The translations under genes and the position numbers were made by a program. The notes beneath the pieces were generated by a model that worked only from the letters and a program-made list of their open reading frames with translations, searched no databases and was not told the origin of the DNA. 64,000 nt of DNA from UBA8752 sp002336475 (GTDB lineage Bacteria; Bacteroidota; Bacteroidia; Flavobacteriales_D; Sanyastnellaceae), in assembly GCA_943846755.1 (NCBI GenBank), contig OX044365.1, positions 806,001 to 870,000 of the forward strand, written 5' to 3'. Positions 7,747 through 16,224 of this stretch are shown piece by piece (position 1 is the first letter of the stretch; each line of letters starts with the position of its first letter).

Positions 7747-8484
7747 TCAGCGCTGTCCGCCACCCGAAGGCAGCGTCAAAGGCAAGGTTAGCTTGGGACC
7801 GTTGGCTGGCGTTTCCGCCGGCACAGCCTCTTCTTCTGGGAGTTCTTGCACTGCAGGATTGGAAGACCCTGGTGGCAAAACATCTTCGGTGTTGACCTCA
7901 GATGGACCATGCGCTGCAGCTGCTTCCTCAGAAGTCTGTGTTTCCAAAGGAATGGCACTTGCCTCAGTCACCATTGAGGCTTCACCCGCTTGCTCCGAAC
8001 CTAGACCGCGGGGCTCAGCATCTGCTGAAAGCGGCTGAGGTTCAATGGATACTTCACGGACGGTTGCTGCGGACACTGTGGTCGCAGATGCCGGAATGGC
8101 CGAAGTAGCGACATCCACATCTGTAACACCTTGCACAGTGTTCACTGCTGCCTCCTCCTTAGATTCAATGGCTGCAGGCTCCATCACAGCCACATCCACT
8201 GCAGCATCCTGAGCTTCATTGTTGGCTTCTCGCTCCGTGCCTTGGCTGGGGTGGGTTGGTTCTCCGTCTTGGTTGGCCATGACCAACCAAGACAACGCCC
8301 CGACCAATACAATGGCCGCGGCTCCCCATTTCGCTCCGCGCATGCCCGCCCCCTTTGGAGCAGCATCGGCAAACAGGTCGGCCCTTGGCTCAGGAGCAAC
8401 TGCTGTGCTGGCTTCGAGCAAGGTGCGACAGCGGGCATCAAAGTCCGCTTCCGTCATGTTGGTATTGAAGTTGTTCTCCTTCAT
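7747..8484 (-). CDS. Single-pass membrane protein, probable anti-sigma factor or sigma-operon partner
   Basis: The 245-residue protein has a short cytosolic N-terminus (residues 1-50, with DFDARCRTLLEAS, reminiscent of the sigma-binding helices of anti-sigma factors). One membrane helix follows (about 53-70, WGAAAIVLVGALSWLVMA), and then a long extracytoplasmic tail rich in Ala, Glu, Pro and Val with no clear fold. Its ATG overlaps the stop of the ECF sigma factor gene by 4 bp (8481-8484), the usual way sigma and anti-sigma are coupled. No zinc-type HxxxCxxC motif is present, so assignment as anti-sigma rests on topology and position. The low-complexity tail may be an extended periplasmic linker. 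Confidence 0.7.
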   Translation of the reverse strand: MKENNFNTNMTEADFDARCRTLLEASTAVAPEPRADLFADAAPKGAGMRGAKWGAAAIVLVGALSWLVMANQDGEPTHPSQGTEREANNEAQDAAVDVAVMEPAAIESKEEAAVNTVQGVTDVDVATSAIPASATTVSAATVREVSIEPQPLSADAEPRGLGSEQAGEASMVTEASAIPLETQTSEEAAAAHGPSEVNTEDVLPPGSSNPAVQELPEEEAVPAETPANGPKLTLPLTLPSGGGQR

Positions 8485-9077
8485 GTTGCTGTGCCGGCTA
8501 TTCCGGCGGCTGTGCTTGTGGTAGACTGCGCTCGGGCCGAAAGGGTTGCAAGCACACGCTGCAAATATTTTCTGGCCCTGCTCAATTGGCTCTTCGATGT
8601 ATTGACATCGATTTCCAACTTCTCCGCAATTTCATGGTGCTTGAACCCCTCAATCACATACATACAGAAGACCGTGCGGTACCCGAGTGGCAACTGGGCG
8701 ATGGCCAAGTCCAACTCTTCTGCAGTGAATTCGGGATCGCTGTAATTCTCCAAATCTTTCGGCGTAGCCGGAACATCTGCAATGTCCTGATGGTGGCTGT
8801 GCTTCAGATTTTTCCTGTAATGGGTAATGGCCGTATTCACGACGATGCGACGCATCCAACCTTCAAAAGAATAATCTTGGCGGTAACTCTTGACGTGCTT
8901 GAAAATCTTGACAAAGCTGTCCTGCAGCACATCCTCTGCGTCTTCTCTAGAGTTGGTATGGCGAATGGCTGTTGCAAAAAGCTGTCCACTGAAGCGCGCA
9001 TAAAGATTCCGCTGGGCAGCGGGTTTTTGTTCTTTACACGCTTCAATCAGTGCTATGAGTTCCTCGGAGGACGCCAT
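8481..9077 (-). CDS. ECF-type RNA polymerase sigma factor
   Basis: The 198-residue protein has the sigma70 region 2 signature EDAEDVLQDSFVKIFKHV near residues 46-63, a FEGWMRRIVVNTAITHYR segment (region 2.4) just after it, and region 4 in LPLGYRTVFCMYVIEGFKHHEIAEKL with the helix-turn-helix NTSKSQLSRARKYLQ. These two domains without regions 1 or 3 define an extracytoplasmic function sigma factor. The C-terminal ~20 residues are a Ser/Thr/Ala-rich tail. The next gene overlaps by 4 bp and encodes a membrane protein likely to hold this factor inactive; a third exported gene follows. The signal sensed and the regulon are unknown. Confidence 0.93.
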   Translation of the reverse strand: MASSEELIALIEACKEQKPAAQRNLYARFSGQLFATAIRHTNSREDAEDVLQDSFVKIFKHVKSYRQDYSFEGWMRRIVVNTAITHYRKNLKHSHHQDIADVPATPKDLENYSDPEFTAEELDLAIAQLPLGYRTVFCMYVIEGFKHHEIAEKLEIDVNTSKSQLSRARKYLQRVLATLSARAQSTTSTAAGIAGTAT

Positions 9078-9154
9078 TATTTAATGAACGAATAAATGGA
9101 CAGAAGAGTTGCGCCAAACCCCGATTGAACGCGTCGAAACCACCCTTTCCAAGA

Positions 9155-10165
9155 TCATAGAAATTGTTGCTTATCGAGGTTCAGCCACTCCAAGGCTGCG
9201 CCATGAAAAATGGCCTCGTGTTGTTGATTGGATAGGTCCATGTCCGTCTCGATGTATTGACCAAACTCAAGGTCACCCAGTGGGAAGGGATAATCGGACC
9301 CCATTACAATGCGGTCAGCCCCTTGCATTTCGAGCACATATTGCATCAAACGTGCATCGTGGGTGATGCTGTCTACCCAGAATTTACCCAGGTATTCGCG
9401 CGGATTGTTGGGATTGTCTACCGCCACCAAATCGGGCCTGCACCGCCATCCATGTTCAATCCTTCCCAGTGTGGCGAGAAAGGCGCCAGAGGCATGGCTG
9501 AACATGACGCGCAGCTTAGGGTACCGGTCGAACACACCGGCAAATACCATGGAACATGCCGCTCTAGAGGTTTCGGCAGGCATCCCAACCAACCAAGGGA
9601 GCCAATATTTGGTCATCATTTCCTTGCCCATCATGTCCCACGGATGGATCATAATGGCCATCCCCAGTCTTTCGCAGGCCGCCCACAGGTCGTTGAATCG
9701 AGGCTCGGAAAGGTTGTACCCATTGATGTTGGATCCGATCTGAATGCCTGCAAACCCCAACTTGGCGCAGCGCTCCAATTCTTTGATGCTCAAATCCACG
9801 TCCTGCATGGGCAGCGTGGCCAAACCAACGTAATGCTTGGGATGGTCCTGAATGGTGCGGACCAAATCGTCGTTTAAAAACCGCGCGATGTCTGCAGTAT
9901 CCTCCGGCTTGGCCCAATACGCAAACAACACGGGAATCGTACACACCACCTGGACTTGGACACCCGACTTCGCGTATTCATCGATGCGGATCACCGGATC
10001 CCAACAATTGGCCATCACCTCCCGAAAGAAACGGTCTCCTTGCATCATGCGCGCCGCCCCTTCCCTGTGGTGCTCCAAGTGAATGAATGACCCATACCCC
10101 AGCTTGGAACTCCAGTCGGGGAGCTGCTTGGGCATGATGTGGGTGTGGGTGTCAATCTTTAGCAT
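9155..10165 (-). CDS. Amidohydrolase, 2-amino-3-carboxymuconate-6-semialdehyde decarboxylase (ACMSD) type
   Basis: ACMSD removes CO2 from the unstable product of 3-hydroxyanthranilate oxidation in tryptophan (kynurenine) breakdown, steering flux away from NAD synthesis. The 336-residue protein matches the family end to end: HTHIMP with zinc ligands H7 and H9, ENCWDP-like ANCWDPVIRI, YWAKPEDT, VGLATLPMQ, HPWDMMG with a metal His near 175, KYWLPWLVGMPAET, FSHASGAF, and MGSDYPFPLGDLE with the catalytic Asp. No other kynurenine-pathway gene is in the window, so it stands alone here; the downstream sigma operon starts 78 bases away. Confidence in the family is high; a related aromatic-ring decarboxylase activity cannot be fully excluded. 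Confidence 0.88.
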   Translation of the reverse strand: MLKIDTHTHIMPKQLPDWSSKLGYGSFIHLEHHREGAARMMQGDRFFREVMANCWDPVIRIDEYAKSGVQVQVVCTIPVLFAYWAKPEDTADIARFLNDDLVRTIQDHPKHYVGLATLPMQDVDLSIKELERCAKLGFAGIQIGSNINGYNLSEPRFNDLWAACERLGMAIMIHPWDMMGKEMMTKYWLPWLVGMPAETSRAACSMVFAGVFDRYPKLRVMFSHASGAFLATLGRIEHGWRCRPDLVAVDNPNNPREYLGKFWVDSITHDARLMQYVLEMQGADRIVMGSDYPFPLGDLEFGQYIETDMDLSNQQHEAIFHGAALEWLNLDKQQFL

Positions 10166-10176
10166 CGGCGTTCAAG

Positions 10177-11838
10177 TTAGGGCTGCAGGCCAATGGATGT
10201 TCGGACCCTGCGCAGGTCCAGCCGGTTGGTCGGACTCACTTGCCAACCTTCCCACTTTTGGGCAACCAAATGCACCACTTGGTCGTGCCACAACGGAATG
10301 ACAGGCATGTCTTGCATGACCAAAGACTCTGCCCTTCGCAGCAGCGCTTCCCGTTGCTGACCTGGCACCATAGAAGCTGCACGCACCAGCAAATCGGTCA
10401 CTTCAGCTTTGGCGTAATGGGTGTAATTGGGACCGTTGGGGCTCCATCGATCGGGCATAAAAAGACCGAGGAAATTCTCTGCATCAGGGTAGTCGGCCAG
10501 CCAAGACTTGCGAAACAAAGGCACTTGGCTGCGCGCCACCCGTTCGGCATCTATAGAACTCGGTGCAATGTCAATCTCAACATCGATGCCATGGCCCGCC
10601 CAAATGTGCTGTAAAGCTCCTGCGAGATCAGCCATGTCAGGCTTGGTGCCCAAAGTGCCTGCCTTCAAACGGCGCAGTGGAGGGACCACACCAAAACCTA
10701 AATCCGCCAAAATGCTGTCCGCAGTTTCAGGCCTCCAGCGCAAATCCGGACTCAAGGTCCGCTGCAAATGGTCGAAACCCGGCATTCCCGGAGGGACGAA
10801 GCCTTGGGCTGGAACGGCCTCACCGGCCCTCAATTCGCGCACCAATGACGCCCTGTCCAACAACATGCTCATGGCCCGCCTTACGCTTGGTCCCAACTTG
10901 CTAAAGCCGCCTGCTTCCAGCCCTGAAGAATCCACCAGAAATCCGATGTAGTCCGTCTTGAGGTAGGGGACTTGGTGCACCTCGAATTTCCCCTGCCATT
11001 CGGGCTTCCATGTGCCATCTTCTTGACGCAGAGCACTGGCCCATTCGGGGTCCAAAGCGGAGACGAAATCGAACTTCCCTTGTCTGAAACCCAAGAATTC
11101 TGCCCCTGGCTCGCGGTTAAACTCAATCCGCACACCATCGAGATAGGGCAATGCAATGCCTGCGCTGTCGCGCATCCAGTATCGGGAATTCCGATGCAAC
11201 ACCATGGCCGTTTCCGGAATCCAACCCTTCAATAGAAATGGTCCGCTGCCCAAATCCTCTGTATCGGGAGCACCACCAACCCCCCCTTGGAACACAATGC
11301 TGGCATGGGGTGTAGCCAGCAGTCCAGGGAAGACGGGTTGGGGCCGGCTGAGGTGCAATTGAAGGCTGTCTCTGCCGAACACGGTTATGCCGTCGGGCTG
11401 GAGGTCGTGGAGTACCCAACGGCCCGGAAGAGCCTCCCCTGCATCCCGCAACCTGTTGAAACTGGCCTCCACATCAGCAGCTGTGACTTGAGCACCATTG
11501 TGAAAGGTGGCCTCAGGCCTCAGGCGAAAGGCATAAGTGAGGCCATCATCTGAGACACTCCAAGCATCGGCCAAAGCGGGTTGAATCTCCAGCTGGGCAT
11601 CCAACTCCAACAACCCCTCGTACAGTTGATCAACCACCCACATTGACTCCAAATCGGTGGCTTTTCCAGGATCTAAGGACCGCACACCGTCCGATGCATT
11701 GTAGGTGAACAGCACCGAATGACCCGCGGGTCCATCCGTGTTGCACGATGCCCAACATACCGGCATGAACAGCACCAGCATCAAGTGCCATGGCCTGACG
11801 GTCAAATGTTTATTCGAAACAAAACCCATTACATGCAT
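10177..11838 (-). CDS. Extracellular solute-binding protein family 5 (oligopeptide/nickel ABC type), lipoprotein
   Basis: The 553-residue protein begins with a basic n-region and hydrophobic stretch ending in a Cys (WASC, about residue 32), consistent with a lipoprotein signal. The mature part carries the family 5 signature SLDPGKATDLESMWVVDQLYEGL with LELDAQLEIQPALADAW and LRPEATFHNGAQVTAADV, all as in OppA/DppA. Such proteins capture peptides or other solutes for an ABC permease. No permease or ATPase gene for this family lies nearby, so its transporter must be elsewhere or it works alone. Two ATGs (11838 and 11829) are possible. It lies 11 bases upstream of the ACMSD-like gene on the same strand, so the two may form an operon. 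Confidence 0.85.
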   Translation of the reverse strand: MHVMGFVSNKHLTVRPWHLMLVLFMPVCWASCNTDGPAGHSVLFTYNASDGVRSLDPGKATDLESMWVVDQLYEGLLELDAQLEIQPALADAWSVSDDGLTYAFRLRPEATFHNGAQVTAADVEASFNRLRDAGEALPGRWVLHDLQPDGITVFGRDSLQLHLSRPQPVFPGLLATPHASIVFQGGVGGAPDTEDLGSGPFLLKGWIPETAMVLHRNSRYWMRDSAGIALPYLDGVRIEFNREPGAEFLGFRQGKFDFVSALDPEWASALRQEDGTWKPEWQGKFEVHQVPYLKTDYIGFLVDSSGLEAGGFSKLGPSVRRAMSMLLDRASLVRELRAGEAVPAQGFVPPGMPGFDHLQRTLSPDLRWRPETADSILADLGFGVVPPLRRLKAGTLGTKPDMADLAGALQHIWAGHGIDVEIDIAPSSIDAERVARSQVPLFRKSWLADYPDAENFLGLFMPDRWSPNGPNYTHYAKAEVTDLLVRAASMVPGQQREALLRRAESLVMQDMPVIPLWHDQVVHLVAQKWEGWQVSPTNRLDLRRVRTSIGLQP

Positions 11839-11894
11839 GCGGCGCCCAAAAAGGATTCGGCGAAAAGTTAAACCTCAACGCCATTCAGTGGTTC

Positions 11895-11902
11895 TACCTT
11901 CG
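11895..11902 (+). promoter_or_regulatory. Putative -7 box (TACCTTCG) of the TonB-dependent receptor
   Basis: TACCTTCG, identical to the box before ruvX, ends ten bases before the ATG at 11913. No clear -33 partner was seen. Confidence 0.4.
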
Positions 11903-11912
11903 AAAGTTGAAC

Positions 11913-14309
11913 ATGATTTACCCAACGCCCTTTCTCCGTTGCTATGCCCTTTTGCTGTTGCTTCTGAGCGCACCTGGAGCATGGGCTCAATCGACCACGC
12001 TCAATGGACGCGTGGTGGATCAAATGACGGGGGAGTACATCCTCGGTGCCACTGTAACGGTAGACGGGACCACGACAGGAACGGCGACGAACATCTATGG
12101 TTTTTACAGCCTTTCCTTGCCAAAAGGCTCGTACGATCTGACCTGGTCTTTCATCGGATATACGTCCATGAAAAAGTCCGTTGTCTTGCAGGAAAGCACC
12201 ACCATAGATGTTGATTTGGCGCCTTCGGTGGTCGCCATGGCCGCCGCAGAGGTGGAGGCTGACCGAACGGCCCACACCCAAAGTACGGATATGGGCAAGG
12301 CAGCAATTGGTGTGGAAACCATCAAATCATTGCCTGCATTGTTAGGGGAAGTGGATGTGCTCAAGGTCATTCAATTCTTGCCGGGCATCCAAAGTGCTGG
12401 AGAAGGCAACAGCGGCTTTTATGTGCGGGGAGGTGGACCCGACCAAAACCTCGTTCTGGTTGACGACGCTGTGGTCTACAACGCCTCTCACCTCTTTGGC
12501 TTTTTCAGCGTCTTCAACCCCGATGCTGTAAAGGACATTGAAGTGACCAAAGGCACCATGCCTGCCCGCTATGGGGGCCGCGTGAGCTCTGTCTTGGACA
12601 TTGGCTTGAAAGAGGGAAATGCCCGGAATACAACACTGAGTGGAGGCCTTGGATTGATCAGCTCGAGGCTCACCTTAGAAGGTCCCATCAAGGAGGACAC
12701 CATCAGCTACATCATCAGTGGACGCCGGACCTACCTCGATGTCCTCACGCGGCCTTTTGTGAATCCTGAAGGGGCTTTTTCGGGCTCAGGCTACTACTTC
12801 TATGACCTCAACGCCAAAGTCAATTGGAGGGCTTCGCGTCGGGACCAGTTTTACCTGAGCGGCTACTTCGGACGGGATGTATTTGACTTCCGGTCACAAT
12901 CCGCTGACTTCGGCAGCCGCATACCATGGGGAAACTCCACACTCACCGCCCGCTGGAACCACCTCATCAGCGACAAGGCGTTCATCACCACCACCGCCAC
13001 TTACAGCGATTATGAATTCGCTTTTGAGGCACAGCAAGACAGCTTCACCTTTGGATTCAGAAGCGGGATTGACGACCGAGGAATCAAGTCCCGACTGACC
13101 CTTTACCCCAACCCCAGACATACCGTCAGAGCTGGTCTCGAATACACCTATCACACGTTTCTTCCCACCGAATTCTACGCCACATCGAATGGGGTTGACT
13201 TTGACTTGGGAGAGGCCGTTCGTACACGCAGTCACGAAATATCTGCCTACATCGAAGACGAATTTGACGTGACCGATGCATTGCGGGTTCAAGCGGGATT
13301 GCGTTGGAGTGGATTTGTGCAAACAGGACCATTCACGCGTTACGTGCCGCCTTCCGGAACCGATCCGTTGAGTGCCAGTACAGCACCTGACGAAATCCGC
13401 TACAGCAAAGGAGAAATGGTGTCTAACCATGGCGGGTTGGAGCCCCGGGTCTCCATGCGTTTGACCACGGGGCCCCGCAGCTCGTTCAAGGCGGGTGTGG
13501 GTCGGAACCTTCAGTACATCCACCTCGCCTCGCTCTCTCCGACGTCACTTCCCGGAGACATCTGGCTCCCGAGCTCAGATGTTGTCAAACCCCAAGATGG
13601 CACTCAGGTCAGCGCAGGTTGGTTCCGTGATTTTGGTGCCGATCGAAACATTGAAGCTTCGGTAGAAGTCTACCACAAGTGGCTGTCCAACCTTGTCGCC
13701 TATGCAGAGGGCAGCCAACCCGATGACAACATCCGCAACAACGTAGACAACAACCTGGTTTTCGGCTCGGGTACCAGCTATGGCATGGAGCTTTTCGTGA
13801 AGCGCAAACGCGGCATTTGGACAGGATGGCTCGGGTACACTTGGAGCAAGACCGACCGTTTGTTCGCAGACCTCAACAACGGCGACCCCTTCCCCGCGCG
13901 CTACGACCGCCGTCACGACCTGAGCGCCATCTTGGAATGGACCATCGATGACCGCTGGAAGCTGGGAGGCACTTTCATCTACGGCACAGGAAATGCCATC
14001 ACCGTCCCTTCTCAGCGTTATTTCGTGGACGGAAACCTTCTGGACGTATACGGCCCTAGAAATGGTTTCAGGATGCCTGCTTATCACCGAGCAGACGTCG
14101 GTGCAACGCACACCCCTAGACCCAAAAAAGGCAAGAAGCGATACGGCCAATGGGTGTTCTCCGTGTACAACGTGTACAACAGACTGAATCCCTACTTCAT
14201 TTACTTCGGCAATGAAGGCGCCATTGAAGAGGGCACCTTGGACATTCAAGCCTATCAAATCAGCTTGTTTCCCATTTTGCCTTCGGTGACCTGGAACTTC
14301 AAGTTCTAA
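11913..14309 (+). CDS. TonB-dependent outer-membrane receptor with carboxypeptidase-regulatory-like N-domain
   Basis: The 798-residue protein has a Sec signal peptide ending in AWAQ. A ~75-residue carboxypeptidase D regulatory-like domain follows (LNGRVVDQMTGEYILGATV, with GFYSLSLPKGSYDLTWSFIGY). Then comes a plug domain (LPALLGEVDVLKVIQFLPG, FYVRGGGPDQNLVLVDD, MPARYGGRVSSVLDI) and a large beta-barrel ending in ...LPSVTWNFKF with the terminal aromatic residue. It should import a substrate across the outer membrane using TonB-ExbBD energy. No SusD-type partner is adjacent, so it is not a classic polysaccharide utilisation pair. The open frame could start at a TTG at 11907, but the ATG at 11913 gives the natural signal peptide. 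The ligand is unknown. Confidence 0.9.
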   Translation: MIYPTPFLRCYALLLLLLSAPGAWAQSTTLNGRVVDQMTGEYILGATVTVDGTTTGTATNIYGFYSLSLPKGSYDLTWSFIGYTSMKKSVVLQESTTIDVDLAPSVVAMAAAEVEADRTAHTQSTDMGKAAIGVETIKSLPALLGEVDVLKVIQFLPGIQSAGEGNSGFYVRGGGPDQNLVLVDDAVVYNASHLFGFFSVFNPDAVKDIEVTKGTMPARYGGRVSSVLDIGLKEGNARNTTLSGGLGLISSRLTLEGPIKEDTISYIISGRRTYLDVLTRPFVNPEGAFSGSGYYFYDLNAKVNWRASRRDQFYLSGYFGRDVFDFRSQSADFGSRIPWGNSTLTARWNHLISDKAFITTTATYSDYEFAFEAQQDSFTFGFRSGIDDRGIKSRLTLYPNPRHTVRAGLEYTYHTFLPTEFYATSNGVDFDLGEAVRTRSHEISAYIEDEFDVTDALRVQAGLRWSGFVQTGPFTRYVPPSGTDPLSASTAPDEIRYSKGEMVSNHGGLEPRVSMRLTTGPRSSFKAGVGRNLQYIHLASLSPTSLPGDIWLPSSDVVKPQDGTQVSAGWFRDFGADRNIEASVEVYHKWLSNLVAYAEGSQPDDNIRNNVDNNLVFGSGTSYGMELFVKRKRGIWTGWLGYTWSKTDRLFADLNNGDPFPARYDRRHDLSAILEWTIDDRWKLGGTFIYGTGNAITVPSQRYFVDGNLLDVYGPRNGFRMPAYHRADVGATHTPRPKKGKKRYGQWVFSVYNVYNRLNPYFIYFGNEGAIEEGTLDIQAYQISLFPILPSVTWNFKF

Positions 14310-14314
14310 CTTCG
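14307..14314 (+). promoter_or_regulatory. Putative -7 box (TAACTTCG) of the ABC exporter
   Basis: TAACTTCG contains the TAA stop of the receptor gene and ends four bases before the exporter ATG, so an independent, nearly leaderless transcript is possible in addition to readthrough. Confidence 0.35.
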
Positions 14315-14318
14315 CCCC

Positions 14319-16208
14319 ATGGGCACACTCGCGGCACTCAACCCCTTCTTTTGGAAGTACCGTGGCAGGTTGGCTCTGGGATTCCTGTTTGTCTTTCTGA
14401 CCAATGCCTTTTCGGTTTTTGCGCCGGTGGTCATCGGCGAAGGCATCAATCTATTGGAGCAGGCTTATTCAGGCTTTCTCGCCCCTATGGATGAAGGTCG
14501 GAGTGCGGAAGAAGTTTTTGCGGCCGACCAACTGCAAGCCCCCCCCACACTCACGGCATTGGCACAATGGCTGGGCCAAGATGACGGCCTGTTCAGCCCC
14601 CCTCAAACCCGGGACGAACTGATTCGTTTCGTGGCTTTTATTGCGGGACTGCAAGCCTTGCTGTACATGCTGGCATACCTCATGAAAGGCGTTTTTTCTT
14701 TCATGACCCGCCAGACCATTATCGTAATGAGCCGGCTCATCGAGTACGACCTCAAAGAGGCCATCTACGATCAGTACCAGAAACTCCCAGCCGCCTTTTA
14801 CAAGCAAAACGCCACCGGAGATTTGATGAACCGCATTTCTGAGGACGTCTCGAAAGTCAGAATGTACCTCGGTCCGGCGGTGATGTACGGGCTGACCTTG
14901 GTGACGATGATGTTCCTGACCGTCGGGGTGATGCTGCGCATCGATGTGACGCTCACGCTCTGTTCTTTGGCCCCGCTCCCCTTGATGAGTTTTGGGGTGT
15001 ACAAGATCAGCGCTCGGATTCACCGCAAGAGCGATGCTGTCCAATCGCAGCAGAGCTTGCTCAGCGCGAAAGTCCAGCAGGACTTTTCTGGCATCCGCAT
15101 ATTGGCGGCTCACAGGCGCGAAGAGCGGGCCTATGATCGGTTCCAGAAGGCCGCGGATGAATACAAGTTCCGGACTTTGGACCTCGTCAAGGTGGACGCG
15201 ATGTTCATGCCCATCATTGTCATGCTCGTGGGACTGAGCACCATTTTGACCATTTATGTGGGAGGGTTGCGCGTGTTCTCAGGTGACCTTCAATTGGGCC
15301 ACATCTTTCAATTTGTGTTTTACGTCAACCTGCTCACGTGGCCCTTCGCCTCTGTGGGATGGGTGACCTCTTTGGTCCAAAAAGCGTCTGCGAGCCAAGC
15401 ACGCATCAATGCCTTTCTGGATGTGGTTCCAGAAATCTCGAACGCTGCCGATACACCCACGGAGGTTCAAGGCCGCATCACGTTTAAAGGGGTGGGCCTG
15501 ACCTACCCAGACTCGGGAATCCGTGCCCTCGAAAATGTGAGCTTTGACCTGAAGCCAGGCCAGACGTTGGCCATCATTGGCCGCACTGGAAGTGGAAAAA
15601 CCACCCTCGCCCAGCTCGTGGCCAGGCTGTATGACCCTTCGGATGGTGTGGTTGAGGTCGATGGGAAACCCTTGTCCAAGCTGCACCTTCCCAGCCTGAG
15701 GGGGTCCATCGGATATGTGCCTCAGGACGTTTTTCTGTTTTCCGATTCCATTGCGGCGAACATCGCTTTTGGAGTGGATGATGCTGCATTCGAGGTCATT
15801 GAGAAAGCCGCCAAAGACGCCCATGTTCACGACAACATCACTGCGTTTCCAAAAGGCTACGACACCCTATTGGGTGAACGCGGCGTCAACCTCAGCGGAG
15901 GTCAAAAGCAGCGCATATCCATCGCCCGTGCCATTTTGAGGCAGCCGCGCATCTTGATTTTTGACGATTGTTTGAGTGCGGTGGACACAGAAACAGAAGC
16001 CGTCATTCTTGGAAACTTGCGCCGCATCATGGAGGGGCGCACCTCCATCCTTGTCTCTCACAGGGTGTCTACTGTGCGGGATGCCGACCTTATTCTGGTC
16101 CTCGATGAAGGAAGGGTAGTGGAAAGGGGCACGCACTCAGAACTGATTGAGCACGGTGGCCTGTATTCAGAACTGCATCGCAAGCAAGAAGGTCCCACCT
16201 CACATTGA
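14319..16208 (+). CDS. ABC transporter, fused permease and ATPase (MsbA/MdlB-like exporter)
   Basis: The 629-residue half-transporter has six predicted membrane helices in the first ~370 residues, followed by an ATPase domain. Walker A is GRTGSGKTT (about 421-429), the Q-loop YVPQDVFLF, the signature LSGGQKQRISIARA (near 524), and Walker B ILIFDDCLSAVD (near 545). The residue after the Walker B Asp is Asp rather than the usual catalytic Glu. This is seen in one half of heterodimeric exporters and slows ATP hydrolysis there; here no partner half lies beside it. A ~70-residue insertion with AEEVFAADQLQAPP separates helices 1 and 2. The likely cargo is a lipid or hydrophobic compound. It starts nine bases after the receptor stop. 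Confidence 0.88.
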   Translation: MGTLAALNPFFWKYRGRLALGFLFVFLTNAFSVFAPVVIGEGINLLEQAYSGFLAPMDEGRSAEEVFAADQLQAPPTLTALAQWLGQDDGLFSPPQTRDELIRFVAFIAGLQALLYMLAYLMKGVFSFMTRQTIIVMSRLIEYDLKEAIYDQYQKLPAAFYKQNATGDLMNRISEDVSKVRMYLGPAVMYGLTLVTMMFLTVGVMLRIDVTLTLCSLAPLPLMSFGVYKISARIHRKSDAVQSQQSLLSAKVQQDFSGIRILAAHRREERAYDRFQKAADEYKFRTLDLVKVDAMFMPIIVMLVGLSTILTIYVGGLRVFSGDLQLGHIFQFVFYVNLLTWPFASVGWVTSLVQKASASQARINAFLDVVPEISNAADTPTEVQGRITFKGVGLTYPDSGIRALENVSFDLKPGQTLAIIGRTGSGKTTLAQLVARLYDPSDGVVEVDGKPLSKLHLPSLRGSIGYVPQDVFLFSDSIAANIAFGVDDAAFEVIEKAAKDAHVHDNITAFPKGYDTLLGERGVNLSGGQKQRISIARAILRQPRILIFDDCLSAVDTETEAVILGNLRRIMEGRTSILVSHRVSTVRDADLILVLDEGRVVERGTHSELIEHGGLYSELHRKQEGPTSH

Positions 16209-16215
16209 AGTGAGG
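16198..16215. terminator. Short hairpin at a convergent gene end
   Basis: CCTCAC and GTGAGG form a 6-bp stem around ATTGAA, overlapping the exporter stop codon and lying just before the convergent secreted gene's stop at 16225. There is no T-run, so its role as terminator is uncertain. Confidence 0.25.
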
Positions 16216-16224
16216 TCATCCCCC

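Noticed and set aside
13575..14258. A 227-codon minus-strand frame opposite the TonB receptor
   Set aside because: It is a shadow of the barrel-coding sequence and has no family features.
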